Position numbers and translations under genes: made by a program. A stretch of DNA of 64,000 nt from Sipunculus nudus (taxonomy: Eukaryota > Annelida > Sipuncula > Golfingiida > Sipunculidae), in the NCBI GenBank assembly GCA_026874595.1, contig CM049307.1, positions 47,401,678-47,465,677 of the forward strand, in the 5' to 3' direction. This document shows positions 1 through 13,400 of the stretch, piece by piece; positions within the stretch are counted from its first letter, which is position 1, and each line of letters begins with the position of its first letter. The notes under the pieces were generated by a model. The model had not been told where the DNA came from and ran no database searches. It saw only the letters and a list, made by a program, of their open reading frames with translations.

Positions 1-1297
1 ATCAGTGCCATCATCAAGTGTGCCTGTTTCAAGACTGTTATTCTCTATCCCTACTAAACTCAGTGACATGCCTCTGGTAAAAAAGACAGTAAATGTTTAG
101 AAATTATGAAGCAAGATATTTTAGCAATACCACAGCATTAGACCATACATGAAAAATTTGCCTAGACAAAAACGTTTACTACTTAAATCTACTTAAATCC
201 ATGTTTATCTAAAACTTATGATAAACAGAAGAGTGCCTGTGGTCGAATCAGTTGAGGAAAAAAATTTCACTCAAGGTCATAGGTCACTCCAGAGGTAGCT
301 CTGTACAATCAACAGAACAGCCAAATACATTTGTCTGGAAAGCCTGTCAAAAATCCTTGATTAGGTTCATTTAGTTTTAGTACTAATAGAAAGCTGGTCC
401 TGCAGCCCATTTCAAATGGAGGACTGCAATGGACACCTGTTGATAATGTCAGCTTGAAAAACCATTGTAGACAAAGTTTTCAGATTTGGTAACAGGCCAA
501 GATTTTGTATGCATCTATTAAAAGGTTTTGCAGACTGCCAACTGTTTTAGATTTTTAAACAGACAAAGAATTGAGCCAGTACCTTTTATACCTTTGGCAG
601 ACTGCCAATTGTATCAGATGTGGCAGCCACACCTTCTCCATTACCTTCAGTTGACTTGGGGGACAACTGCCTTGGTCAGTTCAGTGCACCTAAATCAAGA
701 GAAGTTTGATGTATTATCCTGAAATTTTGCATGTCCTTGCATCTTTGATGGCTTTCTCATACACAAAACTGGTGTAGCCACCTACAATGATTTTTGCTAA
801 GTGTATGTCCCTGCTTATTTCTCCAGAGGGATTTGATGTGTCACCATGAAACTGTCCATATTTATACATCTCAAATAGCTTCATCATTTACAAGACTTGT
901 AGCACCACCTATAATTGTATGTGGGTTCCATGTGTCTCTGTACATAGCTTTAGAGTGGTTTGAACCATCTGTCTGAAATTTTGTGGGTCAATACATCTTC
1001 AATGGCTTTCTCATACACAAGACTGGTGGCACCATGTAAAATACTTTTTGCATGGTCTACATCTATGCCAGTATTTCAGGAATTATCTGTGTGCAGTTGA
1101 TGAATGTATTCAGGTTATTTAAGTGCTTGCTCTGTAAATATACATGTCTCACATGTACTTGAAAAGTTATGAAGCATGTTATCAAGGAAGCATTATACCT
1201 AATGTATATCTCATTGCTAAGGTTCGCATTAGGCCTGTAGGCCTTGTATTTAAATAAATTATACTGCTTAAAATAAAATGTTAATGTTTAATTTCAG
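1..1297. repeat. Intron sequence with decayed ~150-bp dispersed repeats (480-1075)
   Basis: Between about 480 and 1075 a motif recurs with period ~110-160: a phrase ending in GAAATTTTGCATGTCC, then TTTCTCATACACAAGACTGG and a GGTGGCACCACCT-like core. The same family fills 7500-8110, 12640-13320 and 18060-18350. The rest of 1-480 and 1075-1297 shows nothing recognisable. Confidence 0.6.
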
Positions 1298-1411
1298 AAA
1301 TCCTCGAGGGGCCTGATTGATGTAGCCCAAGCCAAATGTGTCCGTGTTACGAGTCAGATCAATAAAAAGTTTGCCTTTGAAATTGTCACCAAGAACAGAG
1401 TGCATGTACTG
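1298..1411 (+). CDS. Exon: middle/C-terminal part of PH domain
   Basis: An acceptor (atttcag) at 1297 and a donor (gtaagc) at 1412 bound 114 bases that read open as 38 codons in phase 0. The peptide begins KSSRGLIDVAQAKCVRV and runs into KKFAFEIVTKNRVHVL, the alternating strand pattern of PH-domain beta strands 4-7. It joins in phase to 24149, where the PH domain's C-terminal helix follows. It is too short to stand out as an open reading frame by itself. Confidence 0.75.
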
Positions 1412-4400
1412 GTAAGCACCTCTCACAAGCTCTCATGATGCATTTAAAATCAAATAGAAGTATATATCCTCTCTGTAACTATTTCAGTGGACATTTAATT
1501 AAACTAATCAAATTAAGTAGAGGCTGGCATCACTATTTCAAGCAGGCTCCTACTAAGACAGGTTCAAATTAAAGGGGCCAAATCATGTATAAAGTTTGTT
1601 GAAATAACACAAAAATTAGCTACTTCCCTTTAAATCAAATCTGTACCAGGCATAATATTGCCTTGAAACTGTTTGTTTACTCCTGTAAACGAGTGATAAA
1701 AAACATGTATCGGGCACAGTCATATGTGTCAGCATATGCGCGTGGGGCTGTGTGAATCTCAGAGCCATAACACGTGTCAATCAGGAAATACCTCGACTGA
1801 CTTGGCCCAAAAAATGTAATACATGTTCCCGCTGGCAAAACATCACGTGTTTAGGTTCATATTCAGACCTCCTGGTCACATGGCCTTGTTATGGTAAACA
1901 GACGCAGGTGGACTATGTTTACCAATACGCTGAGCCATATCAAGGTGTTAAACAGCTGTGTGCAAGGTACTGAGACTGTATGCTTGAATGGTCTACCGGA
2001 AAACTTTTGTATAAAGCAAAACTGAACTGATAGTGTGAAAGAACAGGCATAGTTTTGCTCCGGATTATGTCCCTTTAAGCTGAGCAGAGTTAACCTACAG
2101 TGACTCTGAGTGAGATGACCTTGTGCCTCATATAGTCTGAGAGTAGACGAGCTTCTCCTTCACGTTCATTATTTTAAACTGGAAGACCATTAAAGTTTCA
2201 TGCTGATTGGACAGATGGTGCTTTAATATATTGAAGACTGGCTAAACTATACCATGCCTAAAGATTAATGCCTGTGGATGTAAATTAATAAGCAATAGCT
2301 TAGATGAGAGTTTATTTCAAACCCTACTTACCACATATTTTGTTAAGAAAAACAAACTGTGATTGTTGATGCTCTAGGAACAATAAACATTTTATAATGT
2401 TTGTTATGGCTCACATTGTCTCGGAAAATGTAAAGATCTGGAGGACCTTAGGCTCTATTTCAGAGTAACAAACTGCTCTGATTCAGAGTAACAAAGTTCT
2501 GCTCTGATTCAGAGTAACAAACTGCTCTGATTCAGAGTGAAAAACTGCTCTATTTCAGAGTAACAAACTGCTCTGATTCAGAGTAACAAAGTTCTGCTCT
2601 GATTCAGAGTGACAAATTGCTCTGATTCAGAGTAACAAACGGCTTTGATTCAGAGTGACAAACTGCTTCCTGCCTTGATACACAATCATAGATTCTTAGT
2701 TGTTGATAGGTGGTGCGGCAACAGCTCCTTCAAAATATAATTTGAGATATCTCTGGATTTATGGAGAAATAAGGAAAATGAACCCCCCCCCTCCCCCTGC
2801 TCTTAGGACTCACTTTTCACCATTCCCAAACATTTTTGAAGACCAAAAAACATCCATATAAGAGGCGTGAGCACAGAAGAGTTCATTGATGAAAATAAGT
2901 CCAGTGCAACCACCATCAATTATAATAGATAATGGTTCTCAAATAGATAAACCTCTCAAATAGGCCTATGTGGGCAATATATACAATTGTTATTTGGCTG
3001 ATTAAACTGGCAAACAGATAAATAATTTGTTTGTAACAAAAGACTAATAATTTGAACAAATCAGTGCGGAGGTTACTTAAAAGCTGATTACAATCGAGTG
3101 GTTGCAATTAAATGTTAAACCCCTACACATCAGATTAGGCAACCAGTCAGAAATATAAATCACAAAACCCTTGGCCTACACATGATTTTCCATCTACTGA
3201 TATGTATATGTATAGCCTTATCTTGCTGATAATTCTTACCTATTTAATCAAGTTATCTTTTGAAAAACTTCCATGTCACATACAGTGACAGTCACACAGT
3301 GGGGAAATGCACTTACACCTGGCAAGGTTTCAGATGCCCTTTAGAACCTGAAATTGAAGATGTCCTTTTTTATTTGCCACTCTATGAGTATGACAGGATA
3401 TATTATTGTATACCCATGGTCTGTCCGTCTGTTTAGCTGTCCGTCTGTGCTTCTGTCCATTAACTTTTAGTGTCACCTCAGTAATATATTGGGGCTTTGA
3501 TGGATTTTCATGAAACTCACCATAACTACTTACCAATAAATTATCTCACCTGAGTTTGATTATAGACACATACTTAATTTGGTCAGAGGAAACCAAGAAT
3601 ATGATGGATTTCAATGAAACTCAACAGTCAATTAACCAATAAACTATCTTGCCTTAGTTTGATTTCTGGCTACATCCATGCATATTTAATGAGGTCAGAG
3701 GTCACCAGACTTTGATAGCGCCATGATAACATACAAAAAATCTGATGGATTTTCATGAAACTCTTTAAGGATATTAACCAACACAGTTACTCACCTGTTT
3801 TTCTTTCTCAGCAAAATTCATGCATATTTAATGAGGTCAGGGGTCACAAGATATGCGATGGGCATATTATGCAACATTTACAATGCTCTTTTTTTGTGAT
3901 TACTTTCAAATACACCTACTAAGTCACCGTAATTTGCTGTGTTTTGTATTACAGCCAGTCCCATGTTTGACACCACTATTTCTACCTGTTATAGAAAGAA
4001 TTTTTGCCATATATTTAATAATCACCTGGTGCATACCCTGTTTACCATGCTTAGTGAAAACATGCCAACCAGGATGTACTCTTAGTGTATTTTTTGGCTG
4101 GAACTTACATGTGCACCATGTAAAAAAAAGCCTCTTAAGAGCATTCTGCAATCTCCAGGCTCTGAAGCTAGGTGTCATCCAGGGTAAGCCCCATTTGTTA
4201 TGTAGCATTTTTCTAAGGGGAAAATGTTGGGCCGATCCCATTTTTGAACCCATGTTGGTGGCGCACATGTCCAGTGTTCAAACGGTTTTATGTATATATT
4301 ACAATGAGCATATAGGTTTACTAATAAATTAGTTACCCTTTTGGGTCCCCCCCCCCTTCCCTTGAAGGTAAATTGACACCACTGAGGAAAAGTGAATAGT

Positions 4401-7400
4401 GAAACTTTTGGTTTGATCGAGCTGCAGTTAGCTTGTCAGATTCTTGTCAGATGATTTCAGATGACTGATGTCTCCCCTTGCACGCACTTTATCACTGACA
4501 ATTATAAAATGCTGCAGGTTTTTAGTTAAATATAGGGCTGCTGTTGGTGATAGATAGTCATTTCATCAGTGTATTTATACAAACTGGTACATTTACTTGC
4601 AAATTGCTGCCTTGTAAAATGGTGCTGTAAATTGTGTAATGAATAGTGATGGGAGTCGGTTCCTTTTTCATAATCAATCATCAGTTTTAGCAAACCTATC
4701 AATGATCGATTAATAATCGGTTCAGGCAAATATAAAGAAACATGCAGTTTTCTGTGAAACTGTACATTCTGAACCAAGCCTGCATGTTTTAGTAAAGAAA
4801 AGAAGTTTTTGCCTTTTTTATATTTTCCTATTATTAGTAAAATATGCTTTTAAAAGTTTCATTTTAATTATTTATAATAATCAAGAATTAAACTACAATC
4901 CAGGACATCTACTTGCTTCATAGACCCAGTGAATTTATGGAGCATTTTAATGCCATATCGCCCATATTGTGCAATGTACATCTCGTTACAAAACTCCCCG
5001 CTTATTCTGCAGCTCCCTGCCAGTTCACAGAGGTTTATTACGTCCTCTGTTCTAACATCTACTGTGGTAAACTCAGTTACATTCGGAAGTTATTTGGGAA
5101 GAAAGAATCATTATCATGATTATGATGTAATCAATAGTTGCCTTTGGTAATCAAGCGCTTGAAAGTGGCAGCAAACTGACTGACTTTCGATAAAACTCGA
5201 TGATCGGCCCACCACTAGTAATGAAGTATGCGATGGCATATTTGTTTATTTAGAAATATTTCAGGGAATATTTCATATTTCACAAATACAAGCTCAGTTT
5301 CAGGCATGTCAGACTGAACAATTAATGACTTCATATAATTGATGACACAGACAACCAGTCATCTGGTCACACACATATAGGCTTCTCTTCCAGTTTAATC
5401 AGAGAACAGTACACCAAACCGTTAAGACCTATATTAACCTTCCCTGACCCCACCTTCGTATCAATAGCATATAACGATCATTGGCAGCAAATCACATTTA
5501 TTTTCATAATCATAGAGCTGGCATGATTTATCACTATCTCAATAAATCAAATATATATATATATATATTTCTGCTTGTAGGCTGTTTCCTTCTGCATTAT
5601 AAGACATGACATGTTTTAATTAAAATGTTGTATGAGCAGCATTTTGTACTGGATACACAAATAGCAAAGCCATGGAACACATTATCATTTATTTATTTAA
5701 AAAAAAAACAGAAATAAAGCAAATATTAAAAAATAAGGTGTCAGGTAAAATTCTTTTAGGGCTGGTAAATTTTCTGCCTGCCGACCTTCATAGTCCGCTG
5801 GAAAATTTCATGTCAAACCACCGTGTAAGGAATGTAAATCATGTGCTACTGCCCTGTCAGGTAAGCCAAAACTGAACTTGAATACTGTAGATGTAGAATT
5901 TGTGTAGTTTTAGATAGCACACAAAATATATTGTGAAAGAGTCTTGCACTGCTGTCCATTACTAGCCCACAACAACATACATTAACTAGATGCATTCAAT
6001 TCCACACACACCTTCCCCCCCTTGGCCCACAAGTGTGTGATAATAGGGGATTAAGGGATATGCTATGGCATGTTAGACTTTGTGAATTAGGTCAAGGTCA
6101 AAAATAGATATCTGTGATCAAGGACTAATGATAATTATATAGTGCCTAAATTTCAGCTTTAGAAATTTTATTGAAGATCTAGCACAAACAAAAACTGGCA
6201 GAAAAAAGATAGAAAGAATTTTTTAAATCAATGGTTTTACACTCAGGATGGACTTAAGTAGGTCCATCCACAAATCCTTTAAACCAAAATATGAATATTA
6301 AATAAACTGATCAGCCCCTATAAGCCTTCCTGTCCTATGCCGGGAGGCTTAAATATACATCATCATAATATTGTTTTACTGGTGGTGAAGTTTCACTATA
6401 AAACATGCAGTTTATCCTTCCTCCATTCCAGCCATTAACCACTAATGTTTCTCTGTGGCATACAGTTTAGTTTATATTATAAGCGAAACTGTGAGCTTAT
6501 GTGATGGTGCGGAGTCGTCTGTTGTGCTTTGTGCATTGTGCGTCGTCTGTAAATTAACCATAGCTATCTCAAAAACGGCAGAAGCTAGCATCACCAAAGT
6601 TTTTGCAAATAATCAGTCATCTGAAAAACTCTATCAGATTTTGTTTATTTTTTTTCTAACTGCATTTTCCCAGATTTTATAGGGAATAAGCTAAAAAAGC
6701 TTTAAAAATCTTCTTCTCAGAAACTGTCCAGGCAAATTGTCCAATATTTCACAGAAATGATCCCTGGAACAATCCCTCTCAAGTTTGTTTGAATGGTTCC
6801 AATTCGGAGATTTTTGGCTGAGTTACAGGAGGTTGAACTTAGTCATCTGTCCAAAAAAGCACACTAAAATTGAAATCTCAGAAACGGCTATAGCTATAAT
6901 CACCAAATTTTATACCAATGTTTGTCACGTCATATCTGAAATTAAGGTATTGGTGGCGCCACCTACATTGATGTGTTTTTTACAAGCGAAAATGTAATTT
7001 TAAACTCTTCTAGCTTATACACTGATTTATGATGAAACTGTTATGCTGATTGGTTTAAACTTTTCAAGAATTATTCTATGGTAGTGTTCTGCCAGTTTTA
7101 TAAGAATAGATTGGGTAAATACAGCTTTAAAAAAGCATTTTAGCCAATTGAAAAAGGCTTTCTGTGATAAAAAACCAATTCGACAACATGCTGAGTTTCA
7201 GCAGCCAAGTCAAGAGGTCACTCAGTACAAACAGGTGGGGTCTAGACATCACCATAGCAACTGACCTGGCTCTGGCGGGTGTCTAGACAATGTGTCTAGA
7301 TGTCTAGACACAGTGTCTAGATGTCTAGACACAGCGGATAGACGTCTAGACACAATGTCTAGATGCAAAATTCCCAGATAATTGGAACTATATCTTTCAA

Positions 7401-10400
7401 CTGTTTGAAAAAACTTGGTTTGCATTTTTAGAGAATCAGGTTTTTCATCAGGTCACATGTGAACTGCTGCGCCCTCATTTTTGGTTGACCTCTGACCTTT
7501 CCTCACTGCCCAGCTTCCATTTGTATGTCTGTTTTCACACATAAACCCACATATCTTGGGATTGTTTGACCGATCAGGCTAAAAATTTTGCACAAATGTA
7601 GCCCTTTGATAGCTTTATAACATACACTAAAATGGTGGCGCCACCTGCAACCATTTTTGCACAGCATCCATCTGTTTATCTGCCTTGGGATAATATCACT
7701 CATAACTCAGCAGTGGTTTGACTTTTCCAGGTTTATACATCCTGGACAGCTTTCTCGATTTTTTGACAGGTGGCACCACCTACATTCACGTTTACTCTGC
7801 AGACATCCAAGCTCATATCTCGGGAACCATTTGATTGATTGGGCCAAAATTTTGCTTGTGTATAGATCTCACATAGCTTTTAATCATAGACAAGACTGGT
7901 GGTGCCACCTGCAACCACTTATGCACAGCGTCCCTCTGTTCATCTGCCTAGGGATAAAATCACTCATATCTCAGAAGTGGTTGGACTTATCCACCTAAAA
8001 TTTTGCAGGTTTATTCGTCCTGGACGATTTCTCCTTTTCTCGATTTTATGATAGGTGGCACCACCTACATTCACGTTTAAGCTGCAGACATCCATGCTAA
8101 TATGCAACACACCTCACTCTACTCCCCTTGCCACTTAATCCATGCCTCACTTCACCGTTCCCACTCTGATTTCTGCGGATACACATAGTCGCTTGTCGAC
8201 TACCCATATTCTGGTTTTAAAATGTCCTAGTCTGAAACTTGCAGGTTGGAAACATCCATTTTGTTGAAATCATAATGACTAAGGTAGATATGCAGGACTT
8301 AAAGAGGATAAATAATAAATTTAAAAAATAAACCTCCATTCACACTCCTAAATTTTGCACAGGTTCGCGTTAGGCCTGTAGGCCTTGTTAATCATAATTA
8401 TTAGATTATGCAAATCTAGAAATCCCAACCACATTGAAACTGAGTCTGTTTTCATATGATTATTTTCATTATCCAGCAGCTTGAGCTCATGGTTTTATGA
8501 TTTAAAACATTGCAAGCTTTGGGTATTAAGTATGGATCACATGTGTGCTTGATATTTGGATTACTGGTGATAACCTCCAACCTCGCAAATAAGAAGATCC
8601 AAATAATATTGTAATTAAAGGATAAAAAACTTGACCATTACCTTTACACTCTTATCATCCAGGCTTAACGAAGACTGATTATGAAATGTACATGCAGGTA
8701 CTTGTGCTTTTTTTGTTGTTTCAGTTTGTGGCTTTGTCTTAATTAGCTACTCTCATCCACCTATCTAAAATTCTTCAGGTCATTTTATTTCATAGTGCAA
8801 AGTTCAGTTACCTAGTGCTTCATATGTTGTGTGAAATAGATTACCATGTAAATATCTCTCCAATGTTTGGTGCAAAAACATATGAGGAAAAATTGGCTTA
8901 AAGTAGGTCGGAACACCATGGCATAAGTTTTTGATACATTGTTGTCAGACCAGGGCATTCAGTTCTGCAGAACTCCTCTGAGACCCTTGAACCGATCTTT
9001 CCAAAGCCCAGCAAATTATTCGGTCACATGTGAAATGGTGGCTTACAAAGACTGGAGGCGCCTGCTGCAATTCTTTTTGTGCAGTATGAATCTGTGTCTT
9101 GGTGATAACAGCCCATATCTCAGGAGTGGTTCATAGATCTTGGATACCTCCATCTTGTACCAGAGTTGGGTCCAAAAGTAATTGTATTTGAAGTAATTGT
9201 AATTACAATTACTTTTTCAAGTAATTGTAATTGTAATTGATTACATTTTCTAATCCTAGAAAGTAATTGTAATTGTAATCGATTACTTTTGAAAAGTAAT
9301 TGTTGAATCAACTTTACTCAGAATGAAAGGTTTTGATGATAATTTTAGGTTTAGGGTAACACCTAAGAGACAACCCAATAAACTTTGTAGGTAAACTTGA
9401 TCAGCTTAATTTTTTCTTCGAAGGATTCTTTACCATAGAGCAATCAAGACCATTTTCATTCACAAGTGTATTAGATGAAAATTTGTTGTCACTTTTGAAT
9501 GGGGTTTAAGTTGACACTGTCTGCAGTAACAGTAAATGTCACATGATTGGAGTCGCCTTTGTTCTGGTTTGCACAGTGACCTGTGATTCATCCATAGAGG
9601 CACAATAATGACACACTTTTGTCCTGGCTTTGATTAATGTATTTCCAGTGCTAAAGAACCACATATCGATATTTTATTAGGATCTTGGTAATATTCTGGA
9701 TTTGTTGTATCCAAGAGTGTTCCAGTTAAATTCATTTATTAAATTTGTTGAGACTGTTAAAAATATTTTAAGAGCCCAGACCAACCTCTAATCCAGTTGC
9801 TGTTTTTGACATGATGAAATTGCCTTTAAACACACAAGTAATTGCAAAAGTTACTGTGATTACTTTAAAAAGTAATTGTAATTGTAATCGATTACTTTTC
9901 TGAAAACACAAAAGTAATTGTAATTGTAATCAATTACTTTTAAAAGTAATTGTATTTGTAATCGATTACTTTAAAAGTATTTGGACCCTACTATGTCTTG
10001 TACTCAAAACTTAAATTGTTTGCTTAGACAAAAAAGACTGAAAGACAACCGTCTGTCTGGCGTTTGGTCATCCAGCCCTCTGTTAGCAGGTCAAAAATCC
10101 TAACCGCTGACCCTAAAAACCTGTTACTTAAATTCAGAGAGGTCAATAAAAAATCTCCTTGGAAACTTGAAAGAAGTTCACTGTAACCTATATCCTCCGA
10201 GCTATGGGGCATGTACACACCCCCCCCCCCCCCCCAACACCAGATCGGCCCTCTGACATTATGGCCAGATCACTGGCCTTCCAGAGTGCCTGGACATCTA
10301 ACTGTGAGGATCGCATTATAAGGCCCCATGAGGATGCAAATATTTTCGTCATTTTTGACAATGCTTCATTGCTTACAAGTATCATGTCACTTCAAATAAA

Positions 10401-13400
10401 CCCACTGGACCTTTTAATAAGTTTCTTATCTCTCAAACGACACCTACCATGTGTGTGAAATATTCCGTAATAACCCAATATATTTGTATATTGTTCTGGA
10501 TGTATGGGAGATTTCTGCCTGCGGTCTGCCTGCTGACTGCATGCGGAGAGAAGGTTATAAAGCGTGGCCTGGACTTGCAGGGTGATTCTTAATTTGGCTT
10601 GTGTCACGACTCAGTAGGAGGGCCCTGAGTCGTGTTTGTCATGGCTACCCCCCCCCCCCCCCCCAGAATAAGTGAAAATTTGATACTAAACCTCCAGTAT
10701 TCTTGGAGAAATTAAGGAAAAACCTCATTTTCCATTAAAAACCTATTATCCCACTTCAGGAATGCCTAATATAAAAAAACTCATCTTTTTACTTCACATT
10801 TACCATTAATATTTCCATATATAGTTTCTGTGTGCATGTCAGAAATTAAGTCAGTATTACTTAATTTATAAAAGTTATAAATATAATGCACTTTGTCAAA
10901 AAATTAGGAAAGATATTTACTCACTTAAATTGATAAGTGTTGAAGCTAGAGACCCAGGTGTATAAATTATTTGATCAAGATTCAATTTGATACCAAAAAT
11001 TAGATCTGAATATTGTAAATATTTTAAGTTATTAGAATGAATAAAAAATCACTACCTTAAATTTCACTAACTTTGACGATGGCAATTTTTTTTCCTGTTT
11101 AGTTAAATTTCATATCCTGTATGTATATGCAAAGGTGTTGTAACTCTCACCATCCCCCCTTCCCCCCCCCCATTGAGTCCTTCCACCTGAGCACTGGGGA
11201 CATAACATTTATAAAATAAAATATATATATACAAAGGTACAGAGGTGTTGTAATTCCCATCTTACATGTAACTGCCTACATGCTTCAGTTTCAATATAAG
11301 AAAACAAATGGTCAGATCACAAAATATTATTTGCAACAATATTTTCAATCATAGCAACCATCCATGGCCTATATTACCTGTTTATCTCCATTTGATATTA
11401 TTTAAGATTTTTAAATTCAAGGTCAACTTCAGCTGAGCACAGTGACCAATCGGTCACTCGTTTAAAATGTTTTCAGACTGTCAAATAACAGCAATTATGT
11501 CAGTTTCTCAGCTGCTGTTTCATTCAGTGTTTGAAACATTGTGTGTTAATTGATTATGACTGGTTTATTCACTTCTTTAAACTTGTGATGCCACCTGTAT
11601 TTTTGCTGTTTTTATGCATTTTTTCCTTTATTTTCAGACTGCCCAACTATATTGATACTATCAGATTTTCATTATATTGATACTATCAGATTTTCATTAT
11701 ATTGATACTATCAGATTTTCATTATATTGATACTATCAGATTTTCAACTGTGGTTTCATCTAGTGTCCTTTTACCTTGTGTGCATATTAGGTCCCCGCTT
11801 GATTAAGCAGATGCCCAATAGTAATCACCCTGTCTGTCCATCTGTTCATGTTTCTGAATGTCCGTTAAATTTGTTTCCTGATGATAACTCCAGTTTGGAT
11901 TAACATATCGATTTCAAACTTGACCTAAATATGGCCCACCCCTAAAGCAAGATTTGAATGATTTTTAGGTCATGAGGTCAAAGGTCAAGTTCACAGTACC
12001 CACCTATTCAGAAAGATTGTGGATGCCAAACGTTTCATCCCAAGCCTTCCATGTGGCCAATAGGGGAAGAACCTGATTGATTTTGGGGTCATAAGGTCAA
12101 GGCCACAGGTGCCATCTGTTCACATATTTGTTTCTAGATGAATACTTCAATTTTGATTGACATATAGGTTTCAAAATTGCCTCATATGGCCCACCAATAA
12201 AGAAAGTAGCCTTTTTATTTTTGGGTCATGTGGTCAAAGGTCAAGGTCAGAGGACCCACTTCTTTAAAAAGATTGTTGATACATTATGAACCAAACTTTT
12301 CATCCCCAAACCTTCATCTTCCAGGTTTTGCTCAGTTGCTAATGGTGGAAGAAACAGTCTAAGGTCAAGGTCACAGGAGTCATCTGTTCACATATCTGCT
12401 TCCAGATGATAGCTCCAAGTTAGATTGAAATATTGGTTTCAAACTTGACTTATTTATGGCCAACCAATAAATTAAGAATTCAATTGATTTTGGGGTCATG
12501 AGATCAAAGGTCAAGGTCATAGGGCCCATCCATTCACAAATTAGTTTATGGATGATAACTCCAGCTTGGTTAGACAGATTGGCTTCAAACTTGATCACCA
12601 GACCCACAGTTTTAGAAAGCTCATAAACATATCCTTTAAGACAAATTCAGTTGAGCGTAGAGACCCAAATGGTCCTTATTTTTCGCATGGTGTCCATCCA
12701 TGCATTTGCCATCTGTATGTCTTAGTGATTGGTTCAATGTATTAGACTGAATTTGTGCATGTCCATAGATCTTGGATCCCTCCATCTTGTACTCAAGACT
12801 GGTGGTGCCATCTGAAACCATATTTGCATGGCGTCCATCTGTGAATTTGCTTTGGGGTGAAAATTGCTCATATCTTGGGAGTGGTTCAATGTATTGGTCT
12901 GAAATTTTGCATGTCCATCCAACATGGAGAGTTTTCTTGTAGGTGGTGCCTACTACCTTCTGGTTATCTTAGAATACATTGATGCCCTTTTCTCAGGAAA
13001 GGTTTGGGGTGTTGGCCTGAAAATATGCATGTCCATGGAAAATATGCATGTCCGTAGATACCTCCATCTTGTACTTAAGTTTGTTGGTGCCATCTGCAAT
13101 AGTCTTCACATGTTGTCCATAAAGGAGTGGTTTGGGATATTGACATGAAATAATACATGTCCATAGATCTTTGTCCAAGGCAGGTGGCCCCATCTGCAAT
13201 TGTTTTCACAAGCCGTCCATCTGTGTGTTTGCTTTGGGTGAAATATCAGCCTTAAACATGTTCATCCATCATGGATAGCTTTATTGTAGACCAGACAGCT
13301 GGCACCACCTGCCATTCTTTTTTATGCCCCCGCCACAAAGTGGCCAGGGCATATAGTTTTACCCATGTCTGTCATTCCGTCATTCCGTCATTCCGAAATC

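Noticed and set aside
3853-4332. 159-codon plus-strand open frame
   Set aside because: It is hydrophobic, cysteine-rich and shows no domain. It overlaps an opposite-strand frame of similar quality and follows a dispersed repeat, so it is most likely chance.
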